From Streptomyces kanamyceticus (lineage in GTDB: Bacteria > Actinomycetota > Actinomycetes > Streptomycetales > Streptomycetaceae): 64,000 nucleotides of DNA. The notes below the pieces were generated by a model that did not search any database, was not told the origin of the DNA, and saw only the letters and a program-made list of their open reading frames with translations. This document shows, piece after piece, positions 52,256 to 61,607 of the stretch (position 1 is its first letter; every line of letters begins with the position of its first letter). The position numbers and the translations under genes were made by a program. The stretch covers positions 744,001-808,000 of the forward strand of contig NZ_CP023699.1 of the NCBI RefSeq assembly GCF_008704495.1, in the 5' to 3' direction.

Positions 52256-53680
52256 ATGGCCGGACTCCGGATGGGACACGGCGTACTGCGCCGCAAGCCC
52301 ATCGACAACATCGAAGAGACCGAGTCGGGCGGCGGCCTGACCCGCACGCTCGGCCTGTGGCAGCTCACCGCGATCGGCGTGGGCGGCATCATCGGCGCCG
52401 GGATCTTCAGCCTCGCGGGAGCCGTGGCCAACGGCACCGCGGGGCCCGCGGTCCTCGTCTCCTTCCTGATCGCGGGCGTCGCGAGCGCGGCCGCCGCGTT
52501 CTCGTACGCCGAGTTCGCGGGCATGATCCCGAAGGCAGGCTCCGCGTACACGTACGGCTATGTGGTGCTCGGCGAGCTGACCGGCTGGTTCATCGGCTGG
52601 GACCTGCTCCTGGAGTACACCGCGATCGTCGCGGTCGTCGCGATCGGCATCTCCGGCTACTTCGGCTTCCTCGTCGAGGAGATGGGCGCCGAACTGCCGA
52701 ACTGGATGATGGGCGCGCCGGGCACCGGCGACGGACACAAGGTCGATCTGTTCGCCGCGGTCCTGTGTCTGTTCATCGCGTATCTGCTCACCCTCGGCAT
52801 CAAGAACGCCGCGCGCTTCGAGCTGATCGTGGTGGTGCTCAAGGTGATCGTGGTGCTCGTCGTGATCGCGGTGGGCTTCTTCCACATCGAGACCGGCAAC
52901 TACAACCCGTTCTTCCCCTACGGGGTCAGCGGCGCGTTCACGGGCGCGGCGACCGTCTTCTTCGCCGTCTTCGGCTATGACGCCATGTCGACCGCCGCCG
53001 AGGAGTCCAAGGACGCCCAGCGCCACATGCCGAAGGCGATCCTCTACTCCCTCGCGATCTCCATGGTGCTGTACGTCCTGGCCTGTCTGGTCCTGACCGG
53101 CATGCAGAGCTACAAGGACGTCGACCCGGAGAGCGGCTTCTCCACCGCCTTCAAGTCCGTGGGGCTCGGCGGGCTCGCGGACGTCATCGCGGTCGGCGCG
53201 ATCATCGGCATCCTGACGGTGATGTTCACGTTCATGCTGGGCTGCACACGTGTGTGGTTCTCGATGAGCCGGGACGGCCTGCTGCCCAAGTGGTTCGCCA
53301 AGACCCACCCGACCCGGCACGTGCCGACACGTGTGACCTGGATCGTCGGGGTCGCCTCGGCCGCCATCGCCGGGTTCCTGCCGATCGGCGAGGCGGCCGA
53401 ACTCACCAACATCGGCATCCTGTTGGCGTTCGTCGTGGTGTGTATCGCGGTGATCGTGCTGCGCTACAAGCGACCCGATCTGCCGCGCACCTTCCGCTGC
53501 CCCGGCATGCCGGTGGTACCGGCGCTCGGGGTCGTCTTCTCCATCTGGCTGATCACGTTCCTGCAGTGGCAGACCTGGGTGCGGTTCGCCGTGTGGTTCC
53601 TGCTCGGCCTCGTCGTGTACTTCGGGTACTCCTACCGGAAGTCGGAGCTGGCGAAGGCAGAGCAGGACACCCGGGCGTGA
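52256..53680 (+). CDS. APC-family cationic-type amino acid permease
   Basis: 474 aa with twelve helices. Helix 1 carries GVGGIIGAGIFSLAG, and helix 3 and later segments (YAEFAGMIPKAGSAYTYGYVVLGE; FFAVFGYDAMSTAAEES) are characteristic of the YfnA/CAT group of amino acid transporters. The start MAGLRMGHG at 52256 has AGGTGAGG upstream; 15 additional residues upstream are less likely. Substrate unknown. The stop is 2 bp from a 24-bp-period duplication that includes the stop of the convergent binding-protein gene. Confidence 0.94.
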   Translation: MAGLRMGHGVLRRKPIDNIEETESGGGLTRTLGLWQLTAIGVGGIIGAGIFSLAGAVANGTAGPAVLVSFLIAGVASAAAAFSYAEFAGMIPKAGSAYTYGYVVLGELTGWFIGWDLLLEYTAIVAVVAIGISGYFGFLVEEMGAELPNWMMGAPGTGDGHKVDLFAAVLCLFIAYLLTLGIKNAARFELIVVVLKVIVVLVVIAVGFFHIETGNYNPFFPYGVSGAFTGAATVFFAVFGYDAMSTAAEESKDAQRHMPKAILYSLAISMVLYVLACLVLTGMQSYKDVDPESGFSTAFKSVGLGGLADVIAVGAIIGILTVMFTFMLGCTRVWFSMSRDGLLPKWFAKTHPTRHVPTRVTWIVGVASAAIAGFLPIGEAAELTNIGILLAFVVVCIAVIVLRYKRPDLPRTFRCPGMPVVPALGVVFSIWLITFLQWQTWVRFAVWFLLGLVVYFGYSYRKSELAKAEQDTRA

Positions 53681-53682
53681 CG

Positions 53683-53727
53683 CCCGTCAGGCGCTCTTCT
53701 CGAACACCCGTCAGGCGCTCTTCTCGA
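53683..53727. repeat. 24-bp-period tandem duplication across binding-protein stop codon
   Basis: A 21-bp unit occurs at 53683-53703 and 53707-53727. It includes the last codons (EKSA) and TGA of the minus-strand binding protein. Because 24 is a multiple of three, the second TGA is in frame, and read-through would add RVFEKSA. Confidence 0.93.
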
Positions 53728-55351
53728 TCGACTTCTGGAATTCGCGGGCCATCTGCTCCAGGCCCTTGTTCTTCCACTCGGCCCAGAACGGCTTCCACTC
53801 GCCGATCTTCTTGCGGCCGCTGACGATGTCGTTGACCAGGTCGGTCGCCTCGGTGGACATGCGCCCGTAGTGCTGGGTGTACGCGTCCGAGTAGTGGCCG
53901 ACCACCGGGTTGCGCACGGCGGTCTCGATGAGCTTCTGCTCGGCCGCGTACACGTCCTTGACGTCCTGCGCCCGTTCGTCGCCGGGGAAGCTGGAGGCGA
54001 TCAGGGCGAAGGGCGAGGTCGTCGCCGTCTGCAGGCCGCTGTAGAGGCCCTCGACCTCCTGCTTGCCCTGCTTGGTACGGGTGGGGAAGCCGTTCTTGTC
54101 GTAGGTGAAGTCCTCGCCCTCGGTGCCGTATTCGAGGAACTCGCGCTCCTTGCTGCCGAACGGCGCCGCCAGGTAGTCCAGGACGCGGAGCAGCATGCGC
54201 ACCCGCTTCTCGTCGCCCTTCTTGATGGCGGTGTAGCCGATGGTGCCCAGGTGGTAGTGGTGGTTCGGCTTGTTGCCGCCCGCGGCGAACGGGATCATGA
54301 TCTCGGCGGCCAGCTCCGGGTCCTGGACGCGGATCTCGTTGCGCGCGTTGTAGGGGTTGGCGTGCACGGTGGCGCCGATCGCGCCCTGCGCCATCTTGAT
54401 GTACGCGTCGGCCATCTTGGGGTTGCCCGGGTAGAAGACACCGGCCTGCTTCAGCTTGAGCACGAAGGCGAGGGCCTCGGTGTACTCGTCGGTCTCCTGG
54501 AACCAGGTGAGTGAACCGTCCTTGTTCTGCCGCCACTTGTTGGGCGCGCCGAAGGACTGGCACAGGACGTTGACCGCGTTGACGTAGATCGGTTCGAGCG
54601 CCCAGGTCTTGCCGCCGGTGACCTCCTTGCACTTGTCGAGGAACTCCTCGGTGCTGGACGACTGAAGGCCGTCCGCCTTCGCCCACACCTTCGGATTGCC
54701 CGCGTAGACCTGCCCGAACGCCGGGTAGGGCACGGGCGCGCCCCAGATCTTGCCGTTGACCACGGCCGTCTTCCAGTGGGCGGGGGACATGGCGGCGAGG
54801 TTCGGGTACGTCTTCACCGCGTCGCCCGAGACGTACTTGGTGATGTCGGCGCACTTGGCTTCGAGCAGTTCGGCGATGTGCTGGATGCCCTGGTTGGGCG
54901 GTATCCAGAGCAGGTCGGGCAGGTCGCCGCCCGCGATGACGGCGGAGAACTTCTGCTCGTAGCCGGGGTCGGTGCCGAGGATCGCGGTCAGGTCGACGCC
55001 GAGGTTCTTGTCGACCGCCTTCCAGTAGCCGTTGGAGTCCTTGGGGGTCGGCGGCTGGGTCCAGATCTCCGTGAGCATCGTGATGTTCGAGCCGTCGCCG
55101 GGGGTCTTCGCGACGCTGCGCACCAGTTCCTCGGGGTAGGAGAGGAAGCCCGCGGAGAGGCCCTTCGCGTTCGGCGGCAGATCGGGCTTGATCTTGGTGA
55201 AGGGGACGTACGACGGCAGCTTCACCTTCGCCGACGCCGCCTCGCCGCTCTTCTTGGCGGCCGAGCCACAACCCGTCAGGGAGGTGGCGGCCGCGCCCGC
55301 GGCGACGGCGGTGGACAGGCTCAGGAACGTGCGTCGGGACATGCCGGTCAT
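53711..55351 (-). CDS. Sugar ABC transporter substrate-binding lipoprotein (LplA/LipO-type)
   Basis: 546 aa. An N-terminal Tat-like SRRTFLSLS motif and lipobox SLTGCGS (Cys near 29) point to export and lipid anchoring. The rest is a large two-lobe solute-binding protein like B. subtilis LplA, the binding component for oligosaccharide uptake. The ATG at 55351 has GGAGAT 5 nt upstream. Third in the permease-permease-binding protein operon, 35 bp after the second permease. No ATPase gene is here; CUT1 systems of Streptomyces usually share MsiK. Its 3' end is duplicated (see repeat). Confidence 0.94.
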   Translation of the reverse strand: MTGMSRRTFLSLSTAVAAGAAATSLTGCGSAAKKSGEAASAKVKLPSYVPFTKIKPDLPPNAKGLSAGFLSYPEELVRSVAKTPGDGSNITMLTEIWTQPPTPKDSNGYWKAVDKNLGVDLTAILGTDPGYEQKFSAVIAGGDLPDLLWIPPNQGIQHIAELLEAKCADITKYVSGDAVKTYPNLAAMSPAHWKTAVVNGKIWGAPVPYPAFGQVYAGNPKVWAKADGLQSSSTEEFLDKCKEVTGGKTWALEPIYVNAVNVLCQSFGAPNKWRQNKDGSLTWFQETDEYTEALAFVLKLKQAGVFYPGNPKMADAYIKMAQGAIGATVHANPYNARNEIRVQDPELAAEIMIPFAAGGNKPNHHYHLGTIGYTAIKKGDEKRVRMLLRVLDYLAAPFGSKEREFLEYGTEGEDFTYDKNGFPTRTKQGKQEVEGLYSGLQTATTSPFALIASSFPGDERAQDVKDVYAAEQKLIETAVRNPVVGHYSDAYTQHYGRMSTEATDLVNDIVSGRKKIGEWKPFWAEWKNKGLEQMAREFQKSIEKSA

Positions 55352-55386
55352 GGGAATCTCCGCGGATGAGGTCGTGTGGGGAGGGG

Positions 55387-56322
55387 TCAGCCCTTGATGG
55401 CGCCGGTGAGCACGCCCTTGGTGAAGTACTTCTGGAGGAAGGGGAACAGCGCCAGGATCGGCAGCAGCGCGAGCATGACCACGGCCATGGAGAGGGACTG
55501 CTGCGGCGGCATGTGGGCGATGCCGAGCTGGTCCGCGGTCATGGACTTGTTCTGTACGACGTAGGTGCGCAGGACCAGTTGGATGGGCCACTTGCCGGAG
55601 TCGTTGAGGTAGAGCATCGCGTTGAAGAAGGCGTTCCAGTACGTCACGGCGTAGAAGAGGCCGACGACGGCGACGACGCCCTTGGACAGCGGGAGCACGA
55701 TGCGCGTGAGGATCCGCCAGTCCCCCGCGCCGTCGATGCGGGCGGCCTGGTAGAGCTCCTCGGGAATGTTCATGAAGAACGCCCTGAGCACCACCAGGTT
55801 GAACGCGTTGATCAGCACAGGGAGGATCAACGACCAGTAGGAGTCGAGGAGTCCGAGCTCCTTGACCACCACGTACATCGGGACCATGCCCGGCGCGAAG
55901 AGCAGCGTGAACAGGACCATCAGGAGGATCGGCTTGCCGCCGGGGACGCCGCGCTTGCTCAGGGCGTACGCGAGGGCGATCGTCGTCAGGAGGGAGAGCG
56001 CCGTGCCGACCACGGTGATCAGGACGCTGACCACCACCGCGCGGGAGACGATGCCGCCGGACAGGACCGTGCGGTAGGCCTCCAGGGTCGGCTCCGAGGG
56101 GAACAGGACGAAGCCGCCGGACGCGGTGATCTCCTCGCGCGATGCGAGGCTGGTGGAGAGGACCGTGAGGAAGGGCAGGATCATCACGGCGCAGATGACC
56201 GTGATGACGACGGCCTTCGCGGCCGAGCCGATCTTCGACGGCGGCTCCTCCCAGGCGGGCCGCTCCTCGCGTATCCGCTGTCGCTCGCCCTTGCCGCGCA
56301 GGGGGAATCCGAAGCTGCTCAT
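55387..56322 (-). CDS. Carbohydrate ABC transporter permease (MalG/LplC-type)
   Basis: 311 aa, six helices. The EAA loop (EELYQAARIDGAGDWRILTRIVLPLSKG) lies near residues 195-225, where it contacts the ATPase. The N-terminal tail is basic and short. ATG at 56322 overlaps the stop of the first permease gene by 4 bp (ATGA). It pairs with that permease to form the membrane channel of a CUT1 importer. Confidence 0.94.
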   Translation of the reverse strand: MSSFGFPLRGKGERQRIREERPAWEEPPSKIGSAAKAVVITVICAVMILPFLTVLSTSLASREEITASGGFVLFPSEPTLEAYRTVLSGGIVSRAVVVSVLITVVGTALSLLTTIALAYALSKRGVPGGKPILLMVLFTLLFAPGMVPMYVVVKELGLLDSYWSLILPVLINAFNLVVLRAFFMNIPEELYQAARIDGAGDWRILTRIVLPLSKGVVAVVGLFYAVTYWNAFFNAMLYLNDSGKWPIQLVLRTYVVQNKSMTADQLGIAHMPPQQSLSMAVVMLALLPILALFPFLQKYFTKGVLTGAIKG

Positions 56323-57338
56323 TTGCTGTACACCCCGTGCTCTCCGAAGGCGTGGGCGACCTTGTTGGCGCCCCAGATCATCAGGGCGCCGATGACTCCC
56401 TTGACCAGGCCAGCCGCCGCGCCGACGCCCCAGTCGCCGTAGACGACGCCGTGGTAGTAGATGTAGGTGTCGAGGACTTCCGAGGCGCGGGCCCCGACCG
56501 CGTCGCGCTGGAGCAGGAACTGCTCGAAGCCGACGGAGAGCACGTCACCGAGGCGCAGCACGAGCAGCATGATGGTGACGCCGCGTACGGCGGGCAGCGT
56601 GACGTGCCACATGCGGCGCCAGCGGCCCGCGCCGTCGACGGCGGCCGACTCGTACAGGCTCTGGTCGACGTTGGCGAGCGCCGCCAGATAGATGATCATG
56701 CCCCAGCCGATGTCCTTCCAGATCACCTGGCCGGTGATCAGGAGCGGGAAGGTACTGGGGTCGCTCATCACGTCGAGTGCGGAAAGGCCGTTGTCCCGAA
56801 GGTAGTTGCTGACCAGGCCCGCGCCGCCGAGGACCTGTTGGAAGAGTGCGACGACAAGGACCCACGAGATGAAGTGCGGCAGATAGACGATGCTCTGCAC
56901 GAACTTCTTGATGCGCGGGCTGATCAGGCTATTGATCAGCAGGGCGAGGGCCAGCGGGGCGGGGAAGAAGAAGATCAGCTGGAGCGCGGCGAAGGCCAGG
57001 GTGTTGCGGACCGCCTCCCAGAACGCCGGATCGGCGAACAGCTCCTGGAAGTTGGCGAGGCCGACCAGTGGGCTCTCTTTGAAGCCGATGAATGGCTGGT
57101 AGTCCTGGAAGGCGATGACGTTGCCCAGCATCGGCACGTAGAAGAACCCGACGAAGAACAGCACGCCGGGGGCCATCAGGGCCAGCATCACCCAGTTGTC
57201 GCGCAGCCGGACCCACAACGGCGGCCGCTTGTGCAGCTGCTGACCCGGTTTCCCGGAGGGGGACTTCGACGTCGACTTCGATACGGACGCGGGGGGCGAC
57301 GCGGCCTGTGGCCTGCGTCGCGTTGCAGGGGATGTCAC
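56319..57338 (-). CDS. Carbohydrate ABC transporter permease (MalF/LplB-type)
   Basis: About 339 aa. A Ser/Pro/Lys-rich cytoplasmic N-terminus (about 35 residues) precedes six helices; the EAA loop is QSLYESAAVDGAGRWRRMWHVTLPAVRG (about 220-250). Start uncertain: GTG at 57338 has GAGG 6 nt upstream; GTG at 57344 is also in frame. First gene of the importer operon, 94 bp after the ROK regulator gene on the same strand. Confidence 0.92.
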   Translation of the reverse strand: MTSPATRRRPQAASPPASVSKSTSKSPSGKPGQQLHKRPPLWVRLRDNWVMLALMAPGVLFFVGFFYVPMLGNVIAFQDYQPFIGFKESPLVGLANFQELFADPAFWEAVRNTLAFAALQLIFFFPAPLALALLINSLISPRIKKFVQSIVYLPHFISWVLVVALFQQVLGGAGLVSNYLRDNGLSALDVMSDPSTFPLLITGQVIWKDIGWGMIIYLAALANVDQSLYESAAVDGAGRWRRMWHVTLPAVRGVTIMLLVLRLGDVLSVGFEQFLLQRDAVGARASEVLDTYIYYHGVVYGDWGVGAAAGLVKGVIGALMIWGANKVAHAFGEHGVYSK

Positions 57339-57432
57339 TCGCACCTCGGAAGGACGTAATTAAGAAGCCAACTTGCCGAAAGAGAGCCACATCATGGAAG
57401 GGCCGCCCGCGCCCGTCAACCACCTGCGAGTC

Positions 57433-58593
57433 CTAAGGGGTTGGACTTTTCTGCGCGGCGCGGTCGGTGTGCGGCATCTGTTCCAGCTGGTCCAGTGCGA
57501 GGCGGGCTGCCCCGATTGCGGTCGATTCCTCGCCGAGCACGGAGGTGCGCACCTCGGGCGCGTACGGGCAGCGTTCGGCCAGGCGCCCGGCGAAGGGCTC
57601 GCTGAGCAGGACGCCCGCGCGGGAGATGCCGCCGCCGAGGACGACGGCCCGTGGATCGAGCACCGCGACGTGCCGCGTGAGGCTGTCGGCGAGGCACTCG
57701 GCGAAGGCCCGCAGCGTGTAGCGGGCGCCGCCGTCGCCCGCCGCGGCGGCGGTCACCACGGCGCGCGCCGCGTTCTCGCGGGTGGGCTTCTCCGCGCCCT
57801 GGTGCCCGGCGAACCAGTCGAGGAGCCGCTGGTAGGACATCTCCCAGCCGTCTCCCGCGACCATCTCACCGGCGGCGGAGTGGTGGCCGCGGTGCAGTTC
57901 ACCGCCCAGCCACAGGCCGATGCCGAGCCGGTTTCCCACGTACAGGTACACGCAGTCGCGCACGTCGACGCTGACGCCGCCCGTGCACTCGGCGAGGGTG
58001 GCCAGCTGGATGTCGTTGCCCACCACCACGGGTCCCGGCGCGGCGTCGGCGAGTTCGCGCGCGAGGTCGAGCCCCGACCACTGGGGCAGCGAGTCGCTCA
58101 CCGCGACGCGCCCCTCGGTGTCGACCATGCCGCTGGTGCCCACGCCGGTGGCGAGCGGCCGCACGGCGGCCGCCCCGGGTTGGGCGAGGCAGCCGCTGAC
58201 GGCCGCGCGCACCGCGTCGAGCCGCTCCCGCGCGGGGAGTTCGGGCGTGACGGCGACGCGCTGGGCGGCGACCGTGCGGCCGAGCAGGTCGGCGGCGAGC
58301 ACCAGGATCTTGTGCGCGCCGATGTCGACGCCGAGCACGTGGCCCGCCTCGGCGCGGAAGCGGAACCTGCGGGCGGGCCTGCCGACGTTCCCGCTGCCCG
58401 GCGACAGCTCCACGAGCCGTCCCTCGCGCAGGAGTTGGGCGGTGAGGTCCTGGGCCGTGGGCCGGGACACGCCGATCAGCGAGGCCAGTTCCGGCACGGT
58501 GATCTCGGCGCGCTCGCGCAGTACGCGCAGCGCGGCCGCCGTGTTCAGCCGTCGCAGCAGTGACGGATCGCCACTCAACGGGTCACCACTCAT
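57433..58593 (-). CDS. ROK-family transcriptional regulator
   Basis: 386 aa. An N-terminal winged helix-turn-helix (about 12-70, LRVLRERAEITVPELASLIGVSRPTAQDLTAQLLREGRL) is joined to a ROK sugar-kinase-like domain (about 80-375) with GVDIGAHK and GVGTSGMVDTEG. The usual zinc motif CxCGxxGCxE is absent after the GHHSAAGEM segment, so it is an atypical ROK protein. It is divergent from the glycoside-hydrolase-like gene and upstream of the importer, so it should sense the imported sugar or its product and control both. Confidence 0.93.
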   Translation of the reverse strand: MSGDPLSGDPSLLRRLNTAAALRVLRERAEITVPELASLIGVSRPTAQDLTAQLLREGRLVELSPGSGNVGRPARRFRFRAEAGHVLGVDIGAHKILVLAADLLGRTVAAQRVAVTPELPARERLDAVRAAVSGCLAQPGAAAVRPLATGVGTSGMVDTEGRVAVSDSLPQWSGLDLARELADAAPGPVVVGNDIQLATLAECTGGVSVDVRDCVYLYVGNRLGIGLWLGGELHRGHHSAAGEMVAGDGWEMSYQRLLDWFAGHQGAEKPTRENAARAVVTAAAAGDGGARYTLRAFAECLADSLTRHVAVLDPRAVVLGGGISRAGVLLSEPFAGRLAERCPYAPEVRTSVLGEESTAIGAARLALDQLEQMPHTDRAAQKSPTP

Positions 58594-58691
58594 GGGTCCC
58601 TCCCCCTTGACAGCATGATCGGTTCATCCCCAGGGTGACCCGGAGCGATTGAGAAACTTACCTAATAAACAGCGCCCTTGGGGAGCAACAG
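58594..58691. promoter_or_regulatory. Divergent promoter region, ROK regulator / hydrolase-like gene
   Basis: 98 bp. It contains an AT-rich stretch at 58651-58670 (GAAACTTACCTAATAAAC) that stands out from the GC-rich surroundings and is a candidate ROK operator or -10 region about 25-40 bp upstream of the hydrolase start. No perfect dyad is seen. Confidence 0.45.
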
Positions 58692-61607
58692 ATGGGTGAG
58701 ACAGGACCGCGGCCCGGCCATCCCGAGCTGGAGTGCGGCATCGGCATCTGGGATCAGGACGTCTACGGAAATCATCGCCTGCTGGTGGACGTCACCGCGG
58801 CGGCCCCGGCGGTCGCCGCCGAACTGCCGTGGCGGCGCCAGGATTCCACCGCGCGGGACGTGGACGTGATCGTCCTCGCCCCTTCGGGGCTGCGCGTGCA
58901 CAACACGGTGGCCGTGGAGGTGACCGACGAACGCGGCCGCATCTCCTTCGAGCCGACGGCGGGCCCCGGCGCGTACGCCGTGCACTACCTGCCGTACGCG
59001 CACACGGGCAAGCCCTACTACCCGCAGGCCGCCTACCGCCCGCCCACCAGGACGGCCGACCCCGGCTGGGTGCACCGCTGCGGGCTCGACGACCCCGCCG
59101 GCTGGGCGGCGCTCCCCCGCGCCGAGGCGTTCCGCTACGAGGCGGCGAGCGCGGTCGACTCGTTCGCGCCGCTGGGCTTCGCGGCGACGGCGGCCGAGCG
59201 CGCGGCCCTCCAACAGGCTCACGAGGGCGAGCCGTTCGTGCTCTTCGGCGAGGACAGGGAGTATCCGCTGGGCCGCTACGCACGGCTGCCCGCACGCTGG
59301 GCGCTCGCCGAGCCCGGCGCGCCGCTCGCGGGCACGGCCGACCGCGGCGAGTTCTACGCGGTACAGGTCGGCGTGTACGCGCTCACCGATCTCACGGACG
59401 TCCGCGCCGAGCTGCGCGGGCTGCCGTTCCCGGCCCGCTGTCTGAGCACCGGCGGCATCGACGCCCGCGGCACCGCGTTCGAACGGCGCGTCGAGGTGGC
59501 GGCGGAGGGAGTGGGCGCGCTGTGGCTCGGCGTCGAGGTGCCCGAGGAGGCGATGCCAGGGCGGTACGAGGCGGAGATCGCGGTCCGCGCGCAGGGCTCC
59601 CCGGAGCGGGTGCTTCCGCTGGTGCTCACCGTCGGCGACGGCGTCGTCGACGATCACGGCGCGGGCGAACCGGCGCGGCTCGCCCGCCTGGGCTGGCTGG
59701 ACTCGACGCTGGCGCAGGACGACGAAGTGGTCCCGCCCTTCGCTCCCGTGAAGATCGACGGGCATCGACTCACCATCCTCGGCCGCTCCGTCGAGCTGGG
59801 CCCCGCAGGGCTCCCGCACCGGATCACCTCCGCGTTCACCCCGGCCGTCACACGTACCGACGGGCCCGAGCGCGACCTGCTCGCCGCCCCGGTGACACTC
59901 GGCATCGGCCGACCCCTCGACCACGAGCCGCTCACGGTCGACCAGCCGGGCCCGGCGCGCGCACGCTGGTCGGCGCGGGCCACCGGACAGGACGTACTCC
60001 TGTGCACCGAGGGCGAGTTGGAGGCCGACGGCTACCTCGTCGTGCGGGCCACCGTGGAGGCGACCGCCGACACCGAGCTCGACGTGAGTCTTGCCGTCCC
60101 GGTGCGCGAGGAGGTCGCGCGGTACGCGATGGGGCTCGGCCTGACCGGCCGCGCCTGCCCGGCCGCGTACGACTGGAGCTGGGACACACCCACCCGCAAC
60201 CAGGACGCCTTCTGGCTCGGCGACCCCGCCGCGGGCCTCCAGCTCTCGCTGCGCGACGAGCACTACGCGCGCCCCCTGAACACCAACTACTACCGGGAGA
60301 AGCCCCTGGTCACACCGCGCTCCTGGGCGGGTGACGGCGAGGGCGGCGTGCGGCTGCGCACGGCGGACGGGGCGCGCGAGCTCACCGCGTTCAGCGGGCC
60401 GCTGCGGCTGCGCGCGGGCGAGAGCCGCCGCTTCGAGTTCCGGCTCCTCCTCACCCCGTTCAAGCCGCTCGACCCGGGCGGACAGCTCACCGAGCGCTAC
60501 TACCACGCGTACGCGTCGCCGGGCGAGGTCGCCCAGTACGGCGCGAACGTCGTCAATCTGCACCACGCCACACCCCCCAATCCCTACATCAACGATCCCC
60601 TGCTCGCCGCCGAGGTCCTTCGCGCCTACACGGACGAGGCGCACCGGCTCGGCGTCCGCGTGAAGGTGTACGACACGGTCCGCGAACTCACCCGCCACAC
60701 ACCGGAGTTGCCGGTGCTCGCCGCGTTCGGCGACGAGATCTTCGCCGCGGGGCCCGGCGGCGGGCACGCCTGGCTCAGGGAACACCTGGGCGAGGACCAC
60801 GTGCCCGGCTGGGTGGCGCCCGACGTCGGTGACGTCGCGGTCGTCACGTCCGGCGACTCGCGCTGGCACAACTCCTACGTGTGCGGCATCGAGCGGCTGC
60901 GCCGAGTGGTGGGCGTCGACGGGCTCTACCTGGACGACGTGGCGTACGACAGGACCACCATGAAGCGGGTCCGCAAGGCACTCGCCCGGTCCGGCGAGGC
61001 CGCGCCGGTCATCGACCTTCACTCGTGCAACCAGTACCGGGAGGCGGACGGCTTCGCCTCCAGCGTCAATCTCTACGCCGAACTCCTGCCGTACGTCGAC
61101 CGGCTCTGGCTCGGTGAGCTCTTCGACTACGACGGGGCCGACGGCGCCGACCCGGCGTACTGGCTCGTGGAGATCTCCGGCATCCCGTTCGGTCTCATGG
61201 GCGAGATGCTGCAGGACGGCGGCAATCCGTGGCGCGGTCTCGTCTTCGGGATGACGGGGCGGGCGCCGATGACCGATGTGCGGCCGCTGTGGCGGGCGTT
61301 CGACCGGCTCCGACTGCCGGAGGCGGAGATGACGGGCTGGTGGGCGGGCGAACCGCCGGTGCGCACCGGGCACGACGGTGTGCTCGCGACGACGTGGGAG
61401 GGTCCTGGCGGCATGGCGACCGCGCTCGCGTCCTGGGCGCCCGAGCCGGTGGACGTGGTGCTCACCGCGGCGGACGGGCGGCCGGTGGCGGCGCACGCGC
61501 CCGCGATCGAGGGTTTCCAGGAGGAGCGGCGCTTCGCCGCGGGCGAGCCGGTCCCGGTGGCGCCGGGACGCGGCTGGCTCCTGAGCGTCGGACCTACTTC
61601 CCCATGA
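58692..61607 (+). CDS. Glycoside-hydrolase-like protein, family not assigned
   Basis: 971 aa, no signal peptide, so probably cytoplasmic. The N-terminal half (about 1-580) looks like beta-sandwich modules. The C-terminal part (about 590-900) looks like a TIM-barrel: NLHHATPPNPYINDPLL, RVKVYDTVRELT, VDGLYLDDVAYDRTTM (Asp pair, candidate catalytic), VIDLHSCNQYRE and LWLGELFDYDG (Glu/Asp). It resembles DUF6067/GH123-like proteins by memory only. GGGGAG lies 6 nt before the ATG. It is divergent from the ROK regulator and near a CUT1 importer, so it may act on the imported oligosaccharide. Overlaps the convergent CapA gene by 14 bp. Confidence 0.82.
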   Translation: MGETGPRPGHPELECGIGIWDQDVYGNHRLLVDVTAAAPAVAAELPWRRQDSTARDVDVIVLAPSGLRVHNTVAVEVTDERGRISFEPTAGPGAYAVHYLPYAHTGKPYYPQAAYRPPTRTADPGWVHRCGLDDPAGWAALPRAEAFRYEAASAVDSFAPLGFAATAAERAALQQAHEGEPFVLFGEDREYPLGRYARLPARWALAEPGAPLAGTADRGEFYAVQVGVYALTDLTDVRAELRGLPFPARCLSTGGIDARGTAFERRVEVAAEGVGALWLGVEVPEEAMPGRYEAEIAVRAQGSPERVLPLVLTVGDGVVDDHGAGEPARLARLGWLDSTLAQDDEVVPPFAPVKIDGHRLTILGRSVELGPAGLPHRITSAFTPAVTRTDGPERDLLAAPVTLGIGRPLDHEPLTVDQPGPARARWSARATGQDVLLCTEGELEADGYLVVRATVEATADTELDVSLAVPVREEVARYAMGLGLTGRACPAAYDWSWDTPTRNQDAFWLGDPAAGLQLSLRDEHYARPLNTNYYREKPLVTPRSWAGDGEGGVRLRTADGARELTAFSGPLRLRAGESRRFEFRLLLTPFKPLDPGGQLTERYYHAYASPGEVAQYGANVVNLHHATPPNPYINDPLLAAEVLRAYTDEAHRLGVRVKVYDTVRELTRHTPELPVLAAFGDEIFAAGPGGGHAWLREHLGEDHVPGWVAPDVGDVAVVTSGDSRWHNSYVCGIERLRRVVGVDGLYLDDVAYDRTTMKRVRKALARSGEAAPVIDLHSCNQYREADGFASSVNLYAELLPYVDRLWLGELFDYDGADGADPAYWLVEISGIPFGLMGEMLQDGGNPWRGLVFGMTGRAPMTDVRPLWRAFDRLRLPEAEMTGWWAGEPPVRTGHDGVLATTWEGPGGMATALASWAPEPVDVVLTAADGRPVAAHAPAIEGFQEERRFAAGEPVPVAPGRGWLLSVGPTSP

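Noticed and set aside
58662..61496. 944-codon minus-strand open frame opposite the hydrolase-like gene
   Set aside because: Antisense shadow without recognisable domain or start context; the plus-strand protein has a good ribosome site and structured sequence.
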